Positions 7,083 to 14,461 of a stretch of DNA of 15,893 bases are shown piece after piece. The notes beneath the pieces are model-generated. The model was not told where the DNA came from and searched no databases. It saw nothing but the letters and a program-made list of their open reading frames with translations. Every line of letters starts with the position of its first letter. Position 1 is the stretch's first letter. The position numbers and the translations under genes were made by a program. Origin of the DNA: Ruminococcus sp. (lineage in GTDB: Bacteria; Bacillota_A; Clostridia; Oscillospirales; Ruminococcaceae); NCBI GenBank assembly GCA_017418765.1, contig JAFOMV010000093.1, forward strand, positions 1 through 15,893, given 5' to 3'.

Positions 7083-8108
7083 TTGTCAGAGAATAATGCA
7101 TCTGCTGTAAAATCGGCAGATGAGATCGGAAATATCAGCAAAAAGCAGCTGAAAAAACTGCATATGCAGAAAATGACAAAAGAGGAAAAAGCTTACCTCC
7201 GCAGAAAAAATGCAGCGGATAGGATATGGCCGTTTTTCAGAGGCTTCATACTGATAGGTCTTGGCTTTGTCATAATGTATCCGCTGATGTATATGATAAG
7301 CTGTGCCTTCCGTGAGAGGGGCGATATGAGTGACCCAACAGTAATGTGGCTGCCACGCCATTACACACTCGATATTATCCGTGATACTTTTAAGGCTATG
7401 GATATATGGAACACTCTCAGGAATACACTTGTGCTGAATATAGGCTGTTCCGTAGTTCAGGTATTTTCATGTGCAGTAACAGGGTATGGCTTTGCAAGAT
7501 TCAGCTTTAAGGGAAAGAAACTGCTGTTTGCAGTAGTCATAATGATGATACTTGTTCCTGTACAGGTAATAGCTCTGCCGCTTTACAGTCAGTTCAGATA
7601 CTTTGGTATAAAGGGCCTTTTTACCGTCAACCTCATAGACAGCAAGCTGACGATGTATCTTCCTGCACTTACAGGAAACGGCATACGCTCAGGACTGATG
7701 ATACTCATATTCCGCCAGTTTTTCAGAGGTATGCCGAAGGAACTTGAAGATGCTGCGTATATAGATGGCTGCGGCCCGTTTATGACATTTTTAAGGGTAA
7801 TGATACCCAATGCAGCTTCATCGTTCCTGACAGTATTCCTGTTTTCAGTTGTGTGGTACTGGAACGATTATTATGTCAGCACAACATTTTTCACCAACAC
7901 AAGAACGATAGCACTTATGCTGACTAATCTTGACAGTGAACTGAAGCTGCGGCTTTTCAATAATACATCTGCGAGTATAGACCCACGTGAGGCGATAGTG
8001 TGGAAGGAGGCAGGCTGTCTCATATCCATAGCCCCTATGCTGGTTATGTATGTTTTTCTTCAGAAGCATTTTACAGAAGGAATAGAGCGTTCAGGAATAG
8101 TAGGATGA
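7083..8108 (+). CDS. Carbohydrate ABC transporter permease, MalG-type, with long basic N-terminal extension
   Basis: This 341-residue permease is the last gene of the operon. About 48 mostly charged cytoplasmic residues (KKQLKKLHMQKMTKEEK at 20-36) precede the first helix (53-74). Further helices lie near 113-137, 147-168, 201-215, 244-263 and 310-327. The EAA loop is EDAAYIDGCG (222-231), with a proline at 242, which fits the MalG subunit. The family is usually about 275-300 residues, so the extra length is in the N-terminal tail and in an insertion near 283-305 before the last helix. It starts at TTG with AAGGAGG nine bases before. It should form a heterodimer with the product of the gene 14 bases upstream. 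Substrate unknown. Confidence 0.92.
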   Translation: MSENNASAVKSADEIGNISKKQLKKLHMQKMTKEEKAYLRRKNAADRIWPFFRGFILIGLGFVIMYPLMYMISCAFRERGDMSDPTVMWLPRHYTLDIIRDTFKAMDIWNTLRNTLVLNIGCSVVQVFSCAVTGYGFARFSFKGKKLLFAVVIMMILVPVQVIALPLYSQFRYFGIKGLFTVNLIDSKLTMYLPALTGNGIRSGLMILIFRQFFRGMPKELEDAAYIDGCGPFMTFLRVMIPNAASSFLTVFLFSVVWYWNDYYVSTTFFTNTRTIALMLTNLDSELKLRLFNNTSASIDPREAIVWKEAGCLISIAPMLVMYVFLQKHFTEGIERSGIVG

Positions 8109-8155
8109 AAAAACATCCCCCGAAAGCATTGTTTGCGCTTTCGGGGGATGTTTTT
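8109..8155. terminator. Strong intrinsic terminator at the end of the transport operon
   Basis: The arms at 8109-8127 and 8137-8155 are exact reverse complements, a 19-bp stem with a 9-base loop. The core is CATCCCCCGAAAGC and the outer pairs are A/T, so the right arm ends in TTTTT on the plus strand and the left arm gives TTTTT on the minus strand. It begins at the stop of the last permease gene. It can serve that gene and also the leftward lipoprotein gene that ends at 8245. Confidence 0.95.
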
Positions 8156-8244
8156 GCTCCATCGGTTAATTCTTGAATATTTTATTCGTCAGAACAAGCA
8201 GGAAATTAAAGACTTAGCTGATGGAGAAATATTATGCGGTATCA

Positions 8245-9099
8245 TCACCACTGCTCATAGTATTCCTCATAAACCACAGGCTTATCGTGGTCAAGACCTG
8301 ATACTGTGAATGTAACGGATATAATCATCCAGTTGTCAAAGCTTGACTTGTCAGCGATAACAGCGGAATAGCTTCCGTCATAAAGTGCAGATTTACTGCC
8401 GTTCTCATAGAGAGCGCCATCCATTACCTTTGCATCGGCAGGGAGGTTATCGTCTGATACCCACTCATTGTAGATATTAGCACGGATATTTCCGCTTTCC
8501 TTGTTTGTGTAATTCTTCTTTTTGAGTTCTATTGGGTTTCCGTTGACAGTAATGCTGTCGATAGTTATAACCGCATCAGGGCAAACGCTTGCGCCGTCCT
8601 TTATCATAACAGCAGCAAGTCCCACACTGTCAGGAGTAAAAGGTTCAGCAGCATCCTGATTCATTGCGTAGCGGAAGCCGTCTGTATCTGCTGTAAGGCT
8701 GACGGTATACTGTCCGTTGCCATCGATAGTTTCGATACCTGCATTGTAGCTGAGAGGGTCTGAGCTATCACCCCAGTACTGTATCCACCAGTCATTGCAG
8801 TTAAGGGCAAGGAAAGCGTCGCCGGAGCCTGCTTCTACTGCATTATCGAATACAGGAGCGTTCTCATCCTTTGTAGTCGGCTGCCCGGAAGCGTTTGTGT
8901 CCTCCTCAGCAATGATGTCTATCTTATTGCCTTCTATTTTAACGTGTGGATTCTCTGTAGTAGTCTCTACAGCAGCGGAAGTAGTCTCTGCTGTACTTTC
9001 AGATTTTGACTTTTTGTTTTTTTTATCTCCGCATGAAGCAAGGCTGCTGCATATCATGGCAGAGACTGTGATACAAGCGATAGTTTTTATTATATTCAA
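8245..9099 (-). CDS. Lipoprotein of unknown function with Ser/Thr-rich linker
   Basis: The protein is 284 residues from a TTG start at 9099. The frame is open upstream to an ATG at 9135, but that start would put a charged stretch before the signal peptide and the ribosome site inside the gene. The signal peptide ends in the lipobox LASC, with lipidated Cys23. A Lys-rich then Ser/Thr/Glu-rich linker follows (24-50), as in lipoproteins that reach out through the wall. Residues 85-275 look like one or two beta-rich domains, with an aromatic cluster DWWIQYW (103-109), QYTVSLTADTDGF (130-142) and AVITIDSITVNG (176-187). The strand pattern is reminiscent of carbohydrate-binding beta-sandwiches, but I do not recognise the family. 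It is divergent from the membrane-bound XRE regulator gene. The outer-face location is well supported; function is not. Confidence 0.8.
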   Translation of the reverse strand: MNIIKTIACITVSAMICSSLASCGDKKNKKSKSESTAETTSAAVETTTENPHVKIEGNKIDIIAEEDTNASGQPTTKDENAPVFDNAVEAGSGDAFLALNCNDWWIQYWGDSSDPLSYNAGIETIDGNGQYTVSLTADTDGFRYAMNQDAAEPFTPDSVGLAAVMIKDGASVCPDAVITIDSITVNGNPIELKKKNYTNKESGNIRANIYNEWVSDDNLPADAKVMDGALYENGSKSALYDGSYSAVIADKSSFDNWMIISVTFTVSGLDHDKPVVYEEYYEQW

Positions 9100-9107
9100 T
9101 TGAAATA

Positions 9108-9116
9108 TCTCCCCTC
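9108..9116 (-). promoter_or_regulatory. Ribosome binding site that selects the TTG start of the lipoprotein gene
   Basis: On the minus strand GAGGGGAGA ends 8 bases before TTG at 9099. This moves the start 12 codons downstream of the longer ATG reading, and puts the signal peptide at the very N-terminus as expected for a lipoprotein. Confidence 0.75.
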
Positions 9117-9149
9117 GGTCATCTGTTTTGGGCAAACCATACCCTTATA

Positions 9150-9178
9150 ATCATACACAATTTTGTCATAAAGTTCAA
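9150..9178 (-). promoter_or_regulatory. Sigma-A-type promoter of the lipoprotein gene
   Basis: On the minus strand TTGAAC (9178-9173) and TATGAT (9155-9150) are separated by 17 bases. Transcription should begin near 9143, leaving about 45 bases before the TTG start. A dyad ACAATTTTGT (9157-9166) lies within the spacer and could hold a regulator. Confidence 0.7.
9157..9166. promoter_or_regulatory. Candidate operator dyad in the lipoprotein promoter spacer
   Basis: ACAA-TT-TTGT forms a short dyad inside the -35/-10 spacer of the lipoprotein promoter. A similar dyad (ACAA-A-TTGT, 9285-9293) lies 13 bases before the -35 box of the divergent regulator gene. The pairing suggests binding by that XRE regulator. 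The motif is short and AT-rich, so chance is quite possible. Confidence 0.3.
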
Positions 9179-9284
9179 GATACTTTATGAACAAAGATTA
9201 ATACGGCTGAAAATTTCTAATTGTACAGATTTGCCTACAAAGCGCTGGTTGCGCCTAAAAACAGCCATTTGCAACTGCTGTGCG

Positions 9285-9293
9285 ACAAATTGT
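9285..9293. promoter_or_regulatory. Candidate operator dyad upstream of the regulator promoter
   Basis: ACAA-A-TTGT lies just upstream of the -35 box at 9307. It resembles the dyad at 9157-9166 near the divergent promoter. Auto-regulation by the XRE protein is a reasonable guess, based only on this similarity and position. Confidence 0.28.
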
Positions 9294-9306
9294 AAAGTCC
9301 GGTTGC

Positions 9307-9335
9307 TTGCATATCAAGGGGGAATGTGGTAGAAT
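9307..9335 (+). promoter_or_regulatory. Extended -10 sigma-A-type promoter of the XRE regulator gene
   Basis: TTGCAT (9307-9312) and TAGAAT (9330-9335) are separated by 17 bases, and TGG just before the -10 box (9327-9329) gives an extended -10. Start of transcription should be near 9342, about 27 bases before the ATG. An AAGGAGGA site lies at 9354-9361. Confidence 0.75.
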
Positions 9336-9368
9336 AAAAGCATCGAAATACACAAGGAGGAACAATAT

Positions 9369-10322
9369 ATGATATTGGCAGATAAGATCATTGAACTCAG
9401 AAAACGATCAGGAATGTCACAGGAGGAGCTTGCTGAAAAATTAGGTGTCAGCCGCCAGTCTGTATCAAAATGGGAGGGAGCATTATCTACTCCTGATATT
9501 AACAGGATATTACAGCTCTCGCAGATATTCGGTGTGAGCACTGACTGCTTACTTAAAGATGATGCAGAGATTTGTGATACTGCATCGGAAAAGAGCATAT
9601 CGTACGATACAGATACATCTCTCCGCAGAGTGTCTATGGAGGAGGCAAATTCATTCCTCATAACAAATGATAAAAGATCAAGGCTCACAGCCGCAGGAGT
9701 ACTGCTCTGCATTCTCTCGGTCACGCCATTGATACTGCTTGAGGGAGTTAAAAACGATGTATTCGGGATAGTTCTCATGTTCTTAATGATAGCAGGTGCT
9801 GTTGCAATGTTTGTCATATCGGGGCATCTCATCTCGCCCTATAGTTATCTCGACAAGGAGAATATAGACACCGAATATGGTGTTTCAGGAATGGTGAAAG
9901 AGAAGCTTGAAAAGCATCGTCTCTGCTATATACGGGACATAGTTATAGGCATCGTTCTTTTCATTCTGTGCTTTTTGCCGTGTATAGTTCTTGACGAATT
10001 AAGTGATAGACCTATCTCTGATGCAGTAGGAGTATGTATGATGTTTGCAATGGTAGCGGCAGGAGTATACCTTATAGTTCATGCAAGTATACTGCAAGGC
10101 GGATATCAGCGTCTTCTTGAGGAAGGCGGCTACAGCCGTGAACATAAGTCTGTATCAAAGGAGAAAAGTCCTGTTATGGCGATATACTGGTCATTGGCAG
10201 CTGCTTTTTATTTAGGTTACAGTTTTCTCACAAATGACTGGGGCAGAAGCTGGATAGTATGGCCGGTTGCAGGTATCCTGAGCATTGCAGTAAAGCAGGT
10301 ATCCGATCTGCTGAAACGCTGA
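9369..10322 (+). CDS. XRE-family DNA-binding regulator with C-terminal membrane domain
   Basis: The 317-residue protein starts with a classic XRE/Cro helix-turn-helix at about 4-62: [20 protein letters not shown], then [11 protein letters not shown] (recognition helix, 26-36), then a segment ending in [10 protein letters not shown] charged linker (65-103) leads to about six hydrophobic helices at 105-124, 131-151, 189-209, 218-239, 270-288 and 293-309. Such HTH-plus-membrane proteins are common in Firmicutes and are thought to control adjacent envelope or resistance genes, but the signal for this one is unknown. The DNA-binding part must face the cytoplasm. The gene has its own extended -10 promoter and diverges from the lipoprotein gene, the most likely regulated target by position. 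A terminator directly follows. Confidence 0.9.
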   Translation: MILADKIIELRKRSGMSQEELAEKLGVSRQSVSKWEGALSTPDINRILQLSQIFGVSTDCLLKDDAEICDTASEKSISYDTDTSLRRVSMEEANSFLITNDKRSRLTAAGVLLCILSVTPLILLEGVKNDVFGIVLMFLMIAGAVAMFVISGHLISPYSYLDKENIDTEYGVSGMVKEKLEKHRLCYIRDIVIGIVLFILCFLPCIVLDELSDRPISDAVGVCMMFAMVAAGVYLIVHASILQGGYQRLLEEGGYSREHKSVSKEKSPVMAIYWSLAAAFYLGYSFLTNDWGRSWIVWPVAGILSIAVKQVSDLLKR

Positions 10323-10328
10323 GTATAC

Positions 10329-10375
10329 AAACAGCACCGCACGATAATTGCCTTATGGCTCGTGCGGTGCTGTTT
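10329..10375. terminator. Bidirectional intrinsic terminator between converging genes
   Basis: AAACAGCACCGCACGA at 10329-10344 is the exact reverse complement of 10360-10375, a 16-bp stem with a 15-base loop. TATTTT follows on the plus strand. On the minus strand the stem follows the pssA stop within a few bases and is followed by TTTGTATAC. It should stop the regulator transcript well and the pssA transcript less strongly. Confidence 0.9.
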
Positions 10376-10378
10376 ATT

Positions 10379-11023
10379 TTAATGCATTTTCGTTTTATAG
10401 ATCATCCATATTAGTTCGATAAAGCCTACGCCTATGAAGCTGAGCATAGTTTTCATGCCGGGCTTTTTTACCTTGAATCTTGTGACGAAAGCGATAGCTA
10501 TGATTATCATAGCGCCGCCGTAAACATTAGGGAACCATTCTGCGCCTATATCCTTATGGAAGCTGTAAATAAGCGGAAATATAAGCGCTACGCTTGTTAC
10601 GGGGAGACCCTCATATACCTTTCGGTTTTCGGTGGTTTTCCTCTGTCTGTCCTCCTCAGCTACGTTGAAGTAAGCCAGCCTTATAACAGCACACAGGGGA
10701 AAGAGTATAAGCACAGGAAGGTCACACCAACTCCTCATACCTATGGAATAGCCTATAACAGCAGGCAATATACCGAAACAGACAGCGTCGCAGAGTGAGT
10801 CTATCTGAATACCGAATTTCTTTTCGTTTTCAGTGCGGTCTTTTTTTGTTCTTGCTATCTTGCCGTCGAACATATCGCATAAGCCTGATATCATAAGACA
10901 CATTATAGCATAAGCAGGCTGAGGCGGATTCCCGTTGAATCCTGCGGCAAGGAACATACCTATCACCGAAGAAATAAGACTAACATATGTAAGAATAACT
11001 GTGTAGTTATAGTAACCTATCAT
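10379..11023 (-). CDS. pssA: CDP-diacylglycerol--serine O-phosphatidyltransferase
   Basis: This 214-residue membrane enzyme of the CDP-alcohol phosphatidyltransferase family should join CDP-diacylglycerol and serine to give phosphatidylserine, the precursor of phosphatidylethanolamine. The signature is present: D50-xx-D53-G54-xx-A57-R58, then G71-xxx-D75-xxx-D79. The acids bind the metal and the CDP group in known family structures. The spacing between AR and G is 12 residues, where 8 is the usual pattern. GLPVTSVALIFPLIY (139-153) fits the PssA subgroup. Hydrophobic helices lie at about 8-26, 36-48, 81-97, 101-118, 143-155, 168-182 and 192-208. The ATG at 11023 has a modest GAGGA site upstream. 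A strong promoter lies at 11057-11085. Subgroup is inferred; another CDP-alcohol transferase is the alternative. Confidence 0.87.
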   Translation of the reverse strand: MIGYYNYTVILTYVSLISSVIGMFLAAGFNGNPPQPAYAIMCLMISGLCDMFDGKIARTKKDRTENEKKFGIQIDSLCDAVCFGILPAVIGYSIGMRSWCDLPVLILFPLCAVIRLAYFNVAEEDRQRKTTENRKVYEGLPVTSVALIFPLIYSFHKDIGAEWFPNVYGGAMIIIAIAFVTRFKVKKPGMKTMLSFIGVGFIELIWMIYKTKMH

Positions 11024-11056
11024 CTAATTGATCCTCTTCATCTATTTTATTCCTTT

Positions 11057-11085
11057 ATTATAGCATAAAAACCTTGCAGTTTCAA
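11057..11085 (-). promoter_or_regulatory. Strong sigma-A-type promoter of pssA
   Basis: On the minus strand TTGAAA (11085-11080) and a consensus TATAAT (11062-11057) are separated by 17 bases, with TGC immediately before the -10 box. Transcription should start near 11050, about 27 bases before the ATG. A weak CTTG/CAAG hairpin followed by TTTTT lies over the -35 and spacer, and could slightly reduce read-through from ppk1. Confidence 0.85.
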
Positions 11086-11100
11086 GTATTAAATACAAAT

Positions 11101-13284
11101 TTACTGTGATTTATTTGTCTTTCTTTTCCTTGTACTTTTTGCAGCAGGCTTTTTGGCTGAGGATGAAGTTCTTTTGGCGGATGGAGTCTTCTTTTTGACA
11201 GTGCCGCTTTCACGGTTTTTCTTCATTTGTTCCTGACGATTCTTTTTTACCTCCAGCTTGCTGTAGGCTTCATCGTAGAAATATTCCTGAGATGAGATAA
11301 GCGGTCTGTGCTCTCTGCGGCGGTCATGGATGTAAGTGCCGTCACTTAGCATAACTCTTGCCTTAACGTTGTCTTTCATTAAGATGCGGAACATCTCACG
11401 TATACGCTTTCTTAGCTTTTCATCCTCTATGGGGGCAGCAACCTCCACACGGCGGATGGTATTTCTGCTCATGAAATCAGCAGAGCCGATGTATATCTTC
11501 TGTTCAGGTCCGTCTGCACCAAATATGAATATTCGGCTGTGTTCGAGGTAGCGTCCTACGATGCTGCGGACGATTATATTTTCAGTGAAGCCTTGTACAC
11601 CTGCAATAAGGCAGCACAGACCACGTACTACAAGGTCTATCTTTACGCCTGCCTGAGAGGCCTCCACCAGCTTTTCGATTATCGCCATATCGTTCAGTGA
11701 GTTTACCTTAGCACCGATATAGCCTCTGCCGCCATTTTTGGCTTTCTCTATCTGCTCATCCATCATAGCAAGTATCTGCGGTCTGAGCGCAAGGGGGGCA
11801 ACAAGAAGCTTTCTTGGCCTTTCGACAAATGTTCCGTTGAGAAGACCGTTGAAAACATCCTCGGCATCTGCGGCGATATCACGGTCAGCCGTAAGAAGCA
11901 TAAGGTCAGTATAGAGTGCAGAGGTCTTTTCGTTGTAGTTGCCTGTGCCTATCTGAGTAAGATAGTCGTAACCGCCGCCCTGAGCTTTGCGTGTGATGAG
12001 AAGCAGTTTTGAGTGAGCCTTGTAGTCCTTGGGACCGTATATCACCTTTACGCCTGCTTTCTGAAGCTGTTTTGACCATTCGATATTGTTTGCCTCATCG
12101 AAACGAGCCCTCAGCTCTATCATTACCAGAACATCCTTGCCCTGTTCAGCGGCAGTACAAAGAGCGTCCACTACCTTGCTGTTGCGTGCAAGACGGTATA
12201 TAGTTATCTTTATTGAGGTAACTTTCGGATCATTTGCACATTCCTGAAGCAGTCTGATAAATGAAAGGTTTATGCTCTCAAAGGGAAAACTGAGCAGAAT
12301 ATCCTTCTGCTTTACCTGAGCGAACACAGATTTTGAATCTGAAAGCACGGCAGGCTTTCTCGGAGAGCGTGGTATATAGCGGAGTTTCGGGTCACTGTCA
12401 TAATCCTGCAAAGTATACAGGAAAGAAAGGTCCAGCGGTATCCTTGAAGTGAACACCCGCACATTTTTGATTTTCAGCTTGCGGCAGAGATAATCGAGAG
12501 ATTCACGGCTGAACACATCAGATATCTCCAGACGTACTGCGGCAAGCTGTTTGCGCTTATCTACCAGTTCCTCCATTCGGTCACGGAATTCTGCACCCCG
12601 ACCTGAAGCCATGATATAGGCGTTTCTCGTGACACGTATCAGTGCTCTGTCCAGTACCTTATAATTCTTGAACATAAGGTGTGCGAAATGGAGGACAACT
12701 TCCTCCTCCAGTATGAACCTTTTGCCGCCCTTGTCAAGCTGTATGATACGTTCGCTCTGTTCGTGGCTGACAGGGACTATACCTATAGCAGTCTTTTTTG
12801 AGCTGAGCTGAACTACTGCGTATATCTCCTTATTTTTCAGAAAAGGGAAAGGCAGGTCATCGTTTACTACGATACCGGATATAAAAGGCTTTATCTCACG
12901 TTTGAAGTAAAGTTCAAGGAAGGTAAGTTCATCCTTAGTAGCGGTGTCGAAGGTAACGTGCTCGAAGCCGTAAGGAGCGAGTTCCTTCATCGTCTTATTG
13001 TAAGCCTCCTCAACAGATGGCTGAAGGCGGCGCACAGCTGTAAAGACAGCATCAAGCTGCTGTGATGGCGTCATACCTGTTTTGCCGTCTTTCTGAGTAT
13101 TATCTGTCTTTTCACGGTCTGTGAGTGCGCCCACTCTCACCATGAAGAATTCGTCGAGATTGCTTTGGTAAATAGCTGAAAATGAAAGTCTTTCCAGCAG
13201 TGGGGTATCGGGATCGACAGCTTCTTCAAGAACTCTTTTGTTGAACTTGATCCACGAAAGCTCTCTGTTTTCAAGATATTCCAT
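11101..13284 (-). CDS. ppk1: Polyphosphate kinase 1 with basic C-terminal tail
   Basis: The 727-residue PPK1 should polymerise the gamma-phosphate of ATP into inorganic polyphosphate, reversibly. The N-terminal domain (about 1-100) begins with NRELSWIKFNKRVLEEA and holds SNLDEFFMVRVG (41-52), a hallmark. The middle domain runs to about 305. Two phospholipase-D-like catalytic domains follow: RARFDEANNIEW (392-403), phosphorylated His424 in YKAHSKLLLI, GTGNYNEKTSALYTD (446-460) and a second catalytic His582 in YLEHSRIF. All key residues are present. After the conserved core a tail of about 47 residues (681-727) carries about 18 Lys/Arg plus Ser, Thr, Ala and Pro, like a histone tail; many PPK1 proteins lack it. 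The ATG at 13284 has AAGGAG just upstream. It follows the kinase gene by 26 bases, probably cotranscribed. Confidence 0.96.
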   Translation of the reverse strand: MEYLENRELSWIKFNKRVLEEAVDPDTPLLERLSFSAIYQSNLDEFFMVRVGALTDREKTDNTQKDGKTGMTPSQQLDAVFTAVRRLQPSVEEAYNKTMKELAPYGFEHVTFDTATKDELTFLELYFKREIKPFISGIVVNDDLPFPFLKNKEIYAVVQLSSKKTAIGIVPVSHEQSERIIQLDKGGKRFILEEEVVLHFAHLMFKNYKVLDRALIRVTRNAYIMASGRGAEFRDRMEELVDKRKQLAAVRLEISDVFSRESLDYLCRKLKIKNVRVFTSRIPLDLSFLYTLQDYDSDPKLRYIPRSPRKPAVLSDSKSVFAQVKQKDILLSFPFESINLSFIRLLQECANDPKVTSIKITIYRLARNSKVVDALCTAAEQGKDVLVMIELRARFDEANNIEWSKQLQKAGVKVIYGPKDYKAHSKLLLITRKAQGGGYDYLTQIGTGNYNEKTSALYTDLMLLTADRDIAADAEDVFNGLLNGTFVERPRKLLVAPLALRPQILAMMDEQIEKAKNGGRGYIGAKVNSLNDMAIIEKLVEASQAGVKIDLVVRGLCCLIAGVQGFTENIIVRSIVGRYLEHSRIFIFGADGPEQKIYIGSADFMSRNTIRRVEVAAPIEDEKLRKRIREMFRILMKDNVKARVMLSDGTYIHDRRREHRPLISSQEYFYDEAYSKLEVKKNRQEQMKKNRESGTVKKKTPSAKRTSSSAKKPAAKSTRKRKTNKSQ

Positions 13285-13310
13285 ATAAAACTCCTTTTAG
13301 TGCGAATGAT

Positions 13311-14231
13311 TCAATATTTAAACTGTCCGTGACCGATAAATTCACATATAAGCGAATCCGGTGTGATATCCTCTTTTTTTATCGGGATAAGCTTCTCCAT
13401 GACTGCTATTGTATCAGCAAGCTCAGGGGCGTCATCAAGTTCACGAAGTTTATCGAGTATATCATCCTTATAAGCGCTTAGCTCATATGCCATAAAGGTA
13501 TCGACATCATAGTCTGCACGGTGCTTGAAAGGCATTATGTATTTGTTTTCGCCTGCTTCAACACTTTGGAACATATTAAGTGTTTCACGTGGAGTGCGCT
13601 TGCGGAAATTGCTGTCACGTATCATACGGCGCATAAGTCTTACCATAGAAGGGTGGAGGACTATACCATCACATACGACTCTTGTACGTACGCTGACGTA
13701 TATTTTGCATATGCTCTCATCGGGAACTGTAATAACTTCGGGATTGAGAGCGTGTATACCCTCAAAAATGACCAGCTCGCCCTTGTTTCGTCTGATCTTT
13801 CTGCCTGACCATTCACGTGACGAGGTCTTGAAGTTATACTTTGGTATCTCTATCTCCTCGCAGTTTCCGATAGCAGATATCTGCTGATTTAGGAGTATAT
13901 TATCCACACGTGCCGGAGATTCAAGATCGATTTTTCCGAGAGCTGCCAATTCCTTTTCTTCTTCCGAGAGGGAGCAGAAGTAATTATCCATAGATATTGT
14001 ATGGGTTTCATGACCACGCTCATCAAGCAGCTTTTCTATCATCATTGCAGTTGTGGTCTTACCTGAGCCTGAGGGACCTGCAAGGAGTATAACGGGCTTC
14101 TGCTGGCAGTTTTTCTCTATATTATCCACTATTGAATTGAGCTTGTATAGATAGTCTGCGTTGGTGTTTTTTACGTAATTGAGAGGACTTTCTTCTATAC
14201 CCTGGTTGATCCTTGTTATTTCGATATTCAT
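13311..14231 (-). CDS. Uridine-kinase/phosphoribulokinase-family nucleoside kinase
   Basis: From the ATG at 14231 the protein is 306 residues. An ATG at 14270 in the same frame would add 13 residues, but AGGAG at 14243-14239 favours the shorter form. The Walker A motif GPSGSGKT (52-59) is followed by SMDNYF (80-85), the position where uridine kinases bind base and ribose, then VIFEGIHALN (154-163) as the Walker B region and RLMRRMIRD (198-206) as the likely lid arginines. This pattern matches the nucleoside kinases of Clostridia related to Udk. Many of those are about 550 residues with a TGS-like N-terminal part that is absent here. Likely role is phosphorylation of a nucleoside such as uridine for salvage, but substrate is inferred. 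The gene leads the operon with ppk1 and has its own promoter. Confidence 0.83.
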   Translation of the reverse strand: MNIEITRINQGIEESPLNYVKNTNADYLYKLNSIVDNIEKNCQQKPVILLAGPSGSGKTTTAMMIEKLLDERGHETHTISMDNYFCSLSEEEKELAALGKIDLESPARVDNILLNQQISAIGNCEEIEIPKYNFKTSSREWSGRKIRRNKGELVIFEGIHALNPEVITVPDESICKIYVSVRTRVVCDGIVLHPSMVRLMRRMIRDSNFRKRTPRETLNMFQSVEAGENKYIMPFKHRADYDVDTFMAYELSAYKDDILDKLRELDDAPELADTIAVMEKLIPIKKEDITPDSLICEFIGHGQFKY

Positions 14232-14238
14232 CACGATT

Positions 14239-14243
14239 CTCCT
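14239..14243 (-). promoter_or_regulatory. Ribosome binding site choosing the downstream ATG of the kinase gene
   Basis: AGGAG on the minus strand lies 7 bases before the ATG at 14231. The earlier in-frame ATG at 14270 has no such site, so the shorter protein is preferred. Confidence 0.7.
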
Positions 14244-14320
14244 GTTATTCTGATATTGTTGGCAAATCAATGCCGTAAAAATGCTTCATCTATATATTTG
14301 TAAACGAGTTATAATATATC

Positions 14321-14349
14321 ATTATATCACATTTTAATATAAAATTCAA
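14321..14349 (-). promoter_or_regulatory. Strong extended -10 promoter of the kinase-ppk1 operon
   Basis: On the minus strand TTGAAT (14349-14344) and TATAAT (14326-14321) are separated by 17 bases, with TGA before the -10 box. The predicted leader is about 80 bases, with only a small hairpin (GGCA/TGCC, 14261-14274). No known riboswitch is apparent. Confidence 0.85.
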
Positions 14350-14435
14350 TCCTTAATTTTTATATGTTATGCACAATAAAAAGAAGAACATGAGGGATGC
14401 CCTGACTTAATAAGCTTATTCATTGAAAAATCAAA

Positions 14436-14457
14436 AAGCCGCCTTGCAGGGCGGCTT
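14436..14457 (-). terminator. Intrinsic terminator after the yabR-like gene
   Basis: On the minus strand AAGCCGCC and GGCGGCTT form an 8-bp stem with a 6-base loop, followed by a T-rich run (TTTGATTTTT). It lies 4 bases after the stop at 14462 and closes the yabP-yabQ-divIC-yabR group. Confidence 0.92.
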
Positions 14458-14461
14458 AGTT

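Noticed and set aside
1..8155. CRISPR, prophage or transposon origin of the transport operon
   Set aside because: No transposase, integrase, tRNA end, target duplication or spaced repeats are visible; base use looks like that of neighbouring genes.
8156..8244. Gap between operon terminator and lipoprotein stop
   Set aside because: Inspected for a small gene, RNA or repeat; nothing beyond AT-rich sequence was seen.
14232..14320. Possible riboswitch in the 80-base leader of the kinase gene
   Set aside because: Only a 4-bp hairpin is seen, too small for known riboswitch classes.
14409..14420. Perfect 12-base palindrome AATAAGCTTATT
   Set aside because: Short and AT-rich, between a terminator and a promoter; chance is likely and no partner site was seen.
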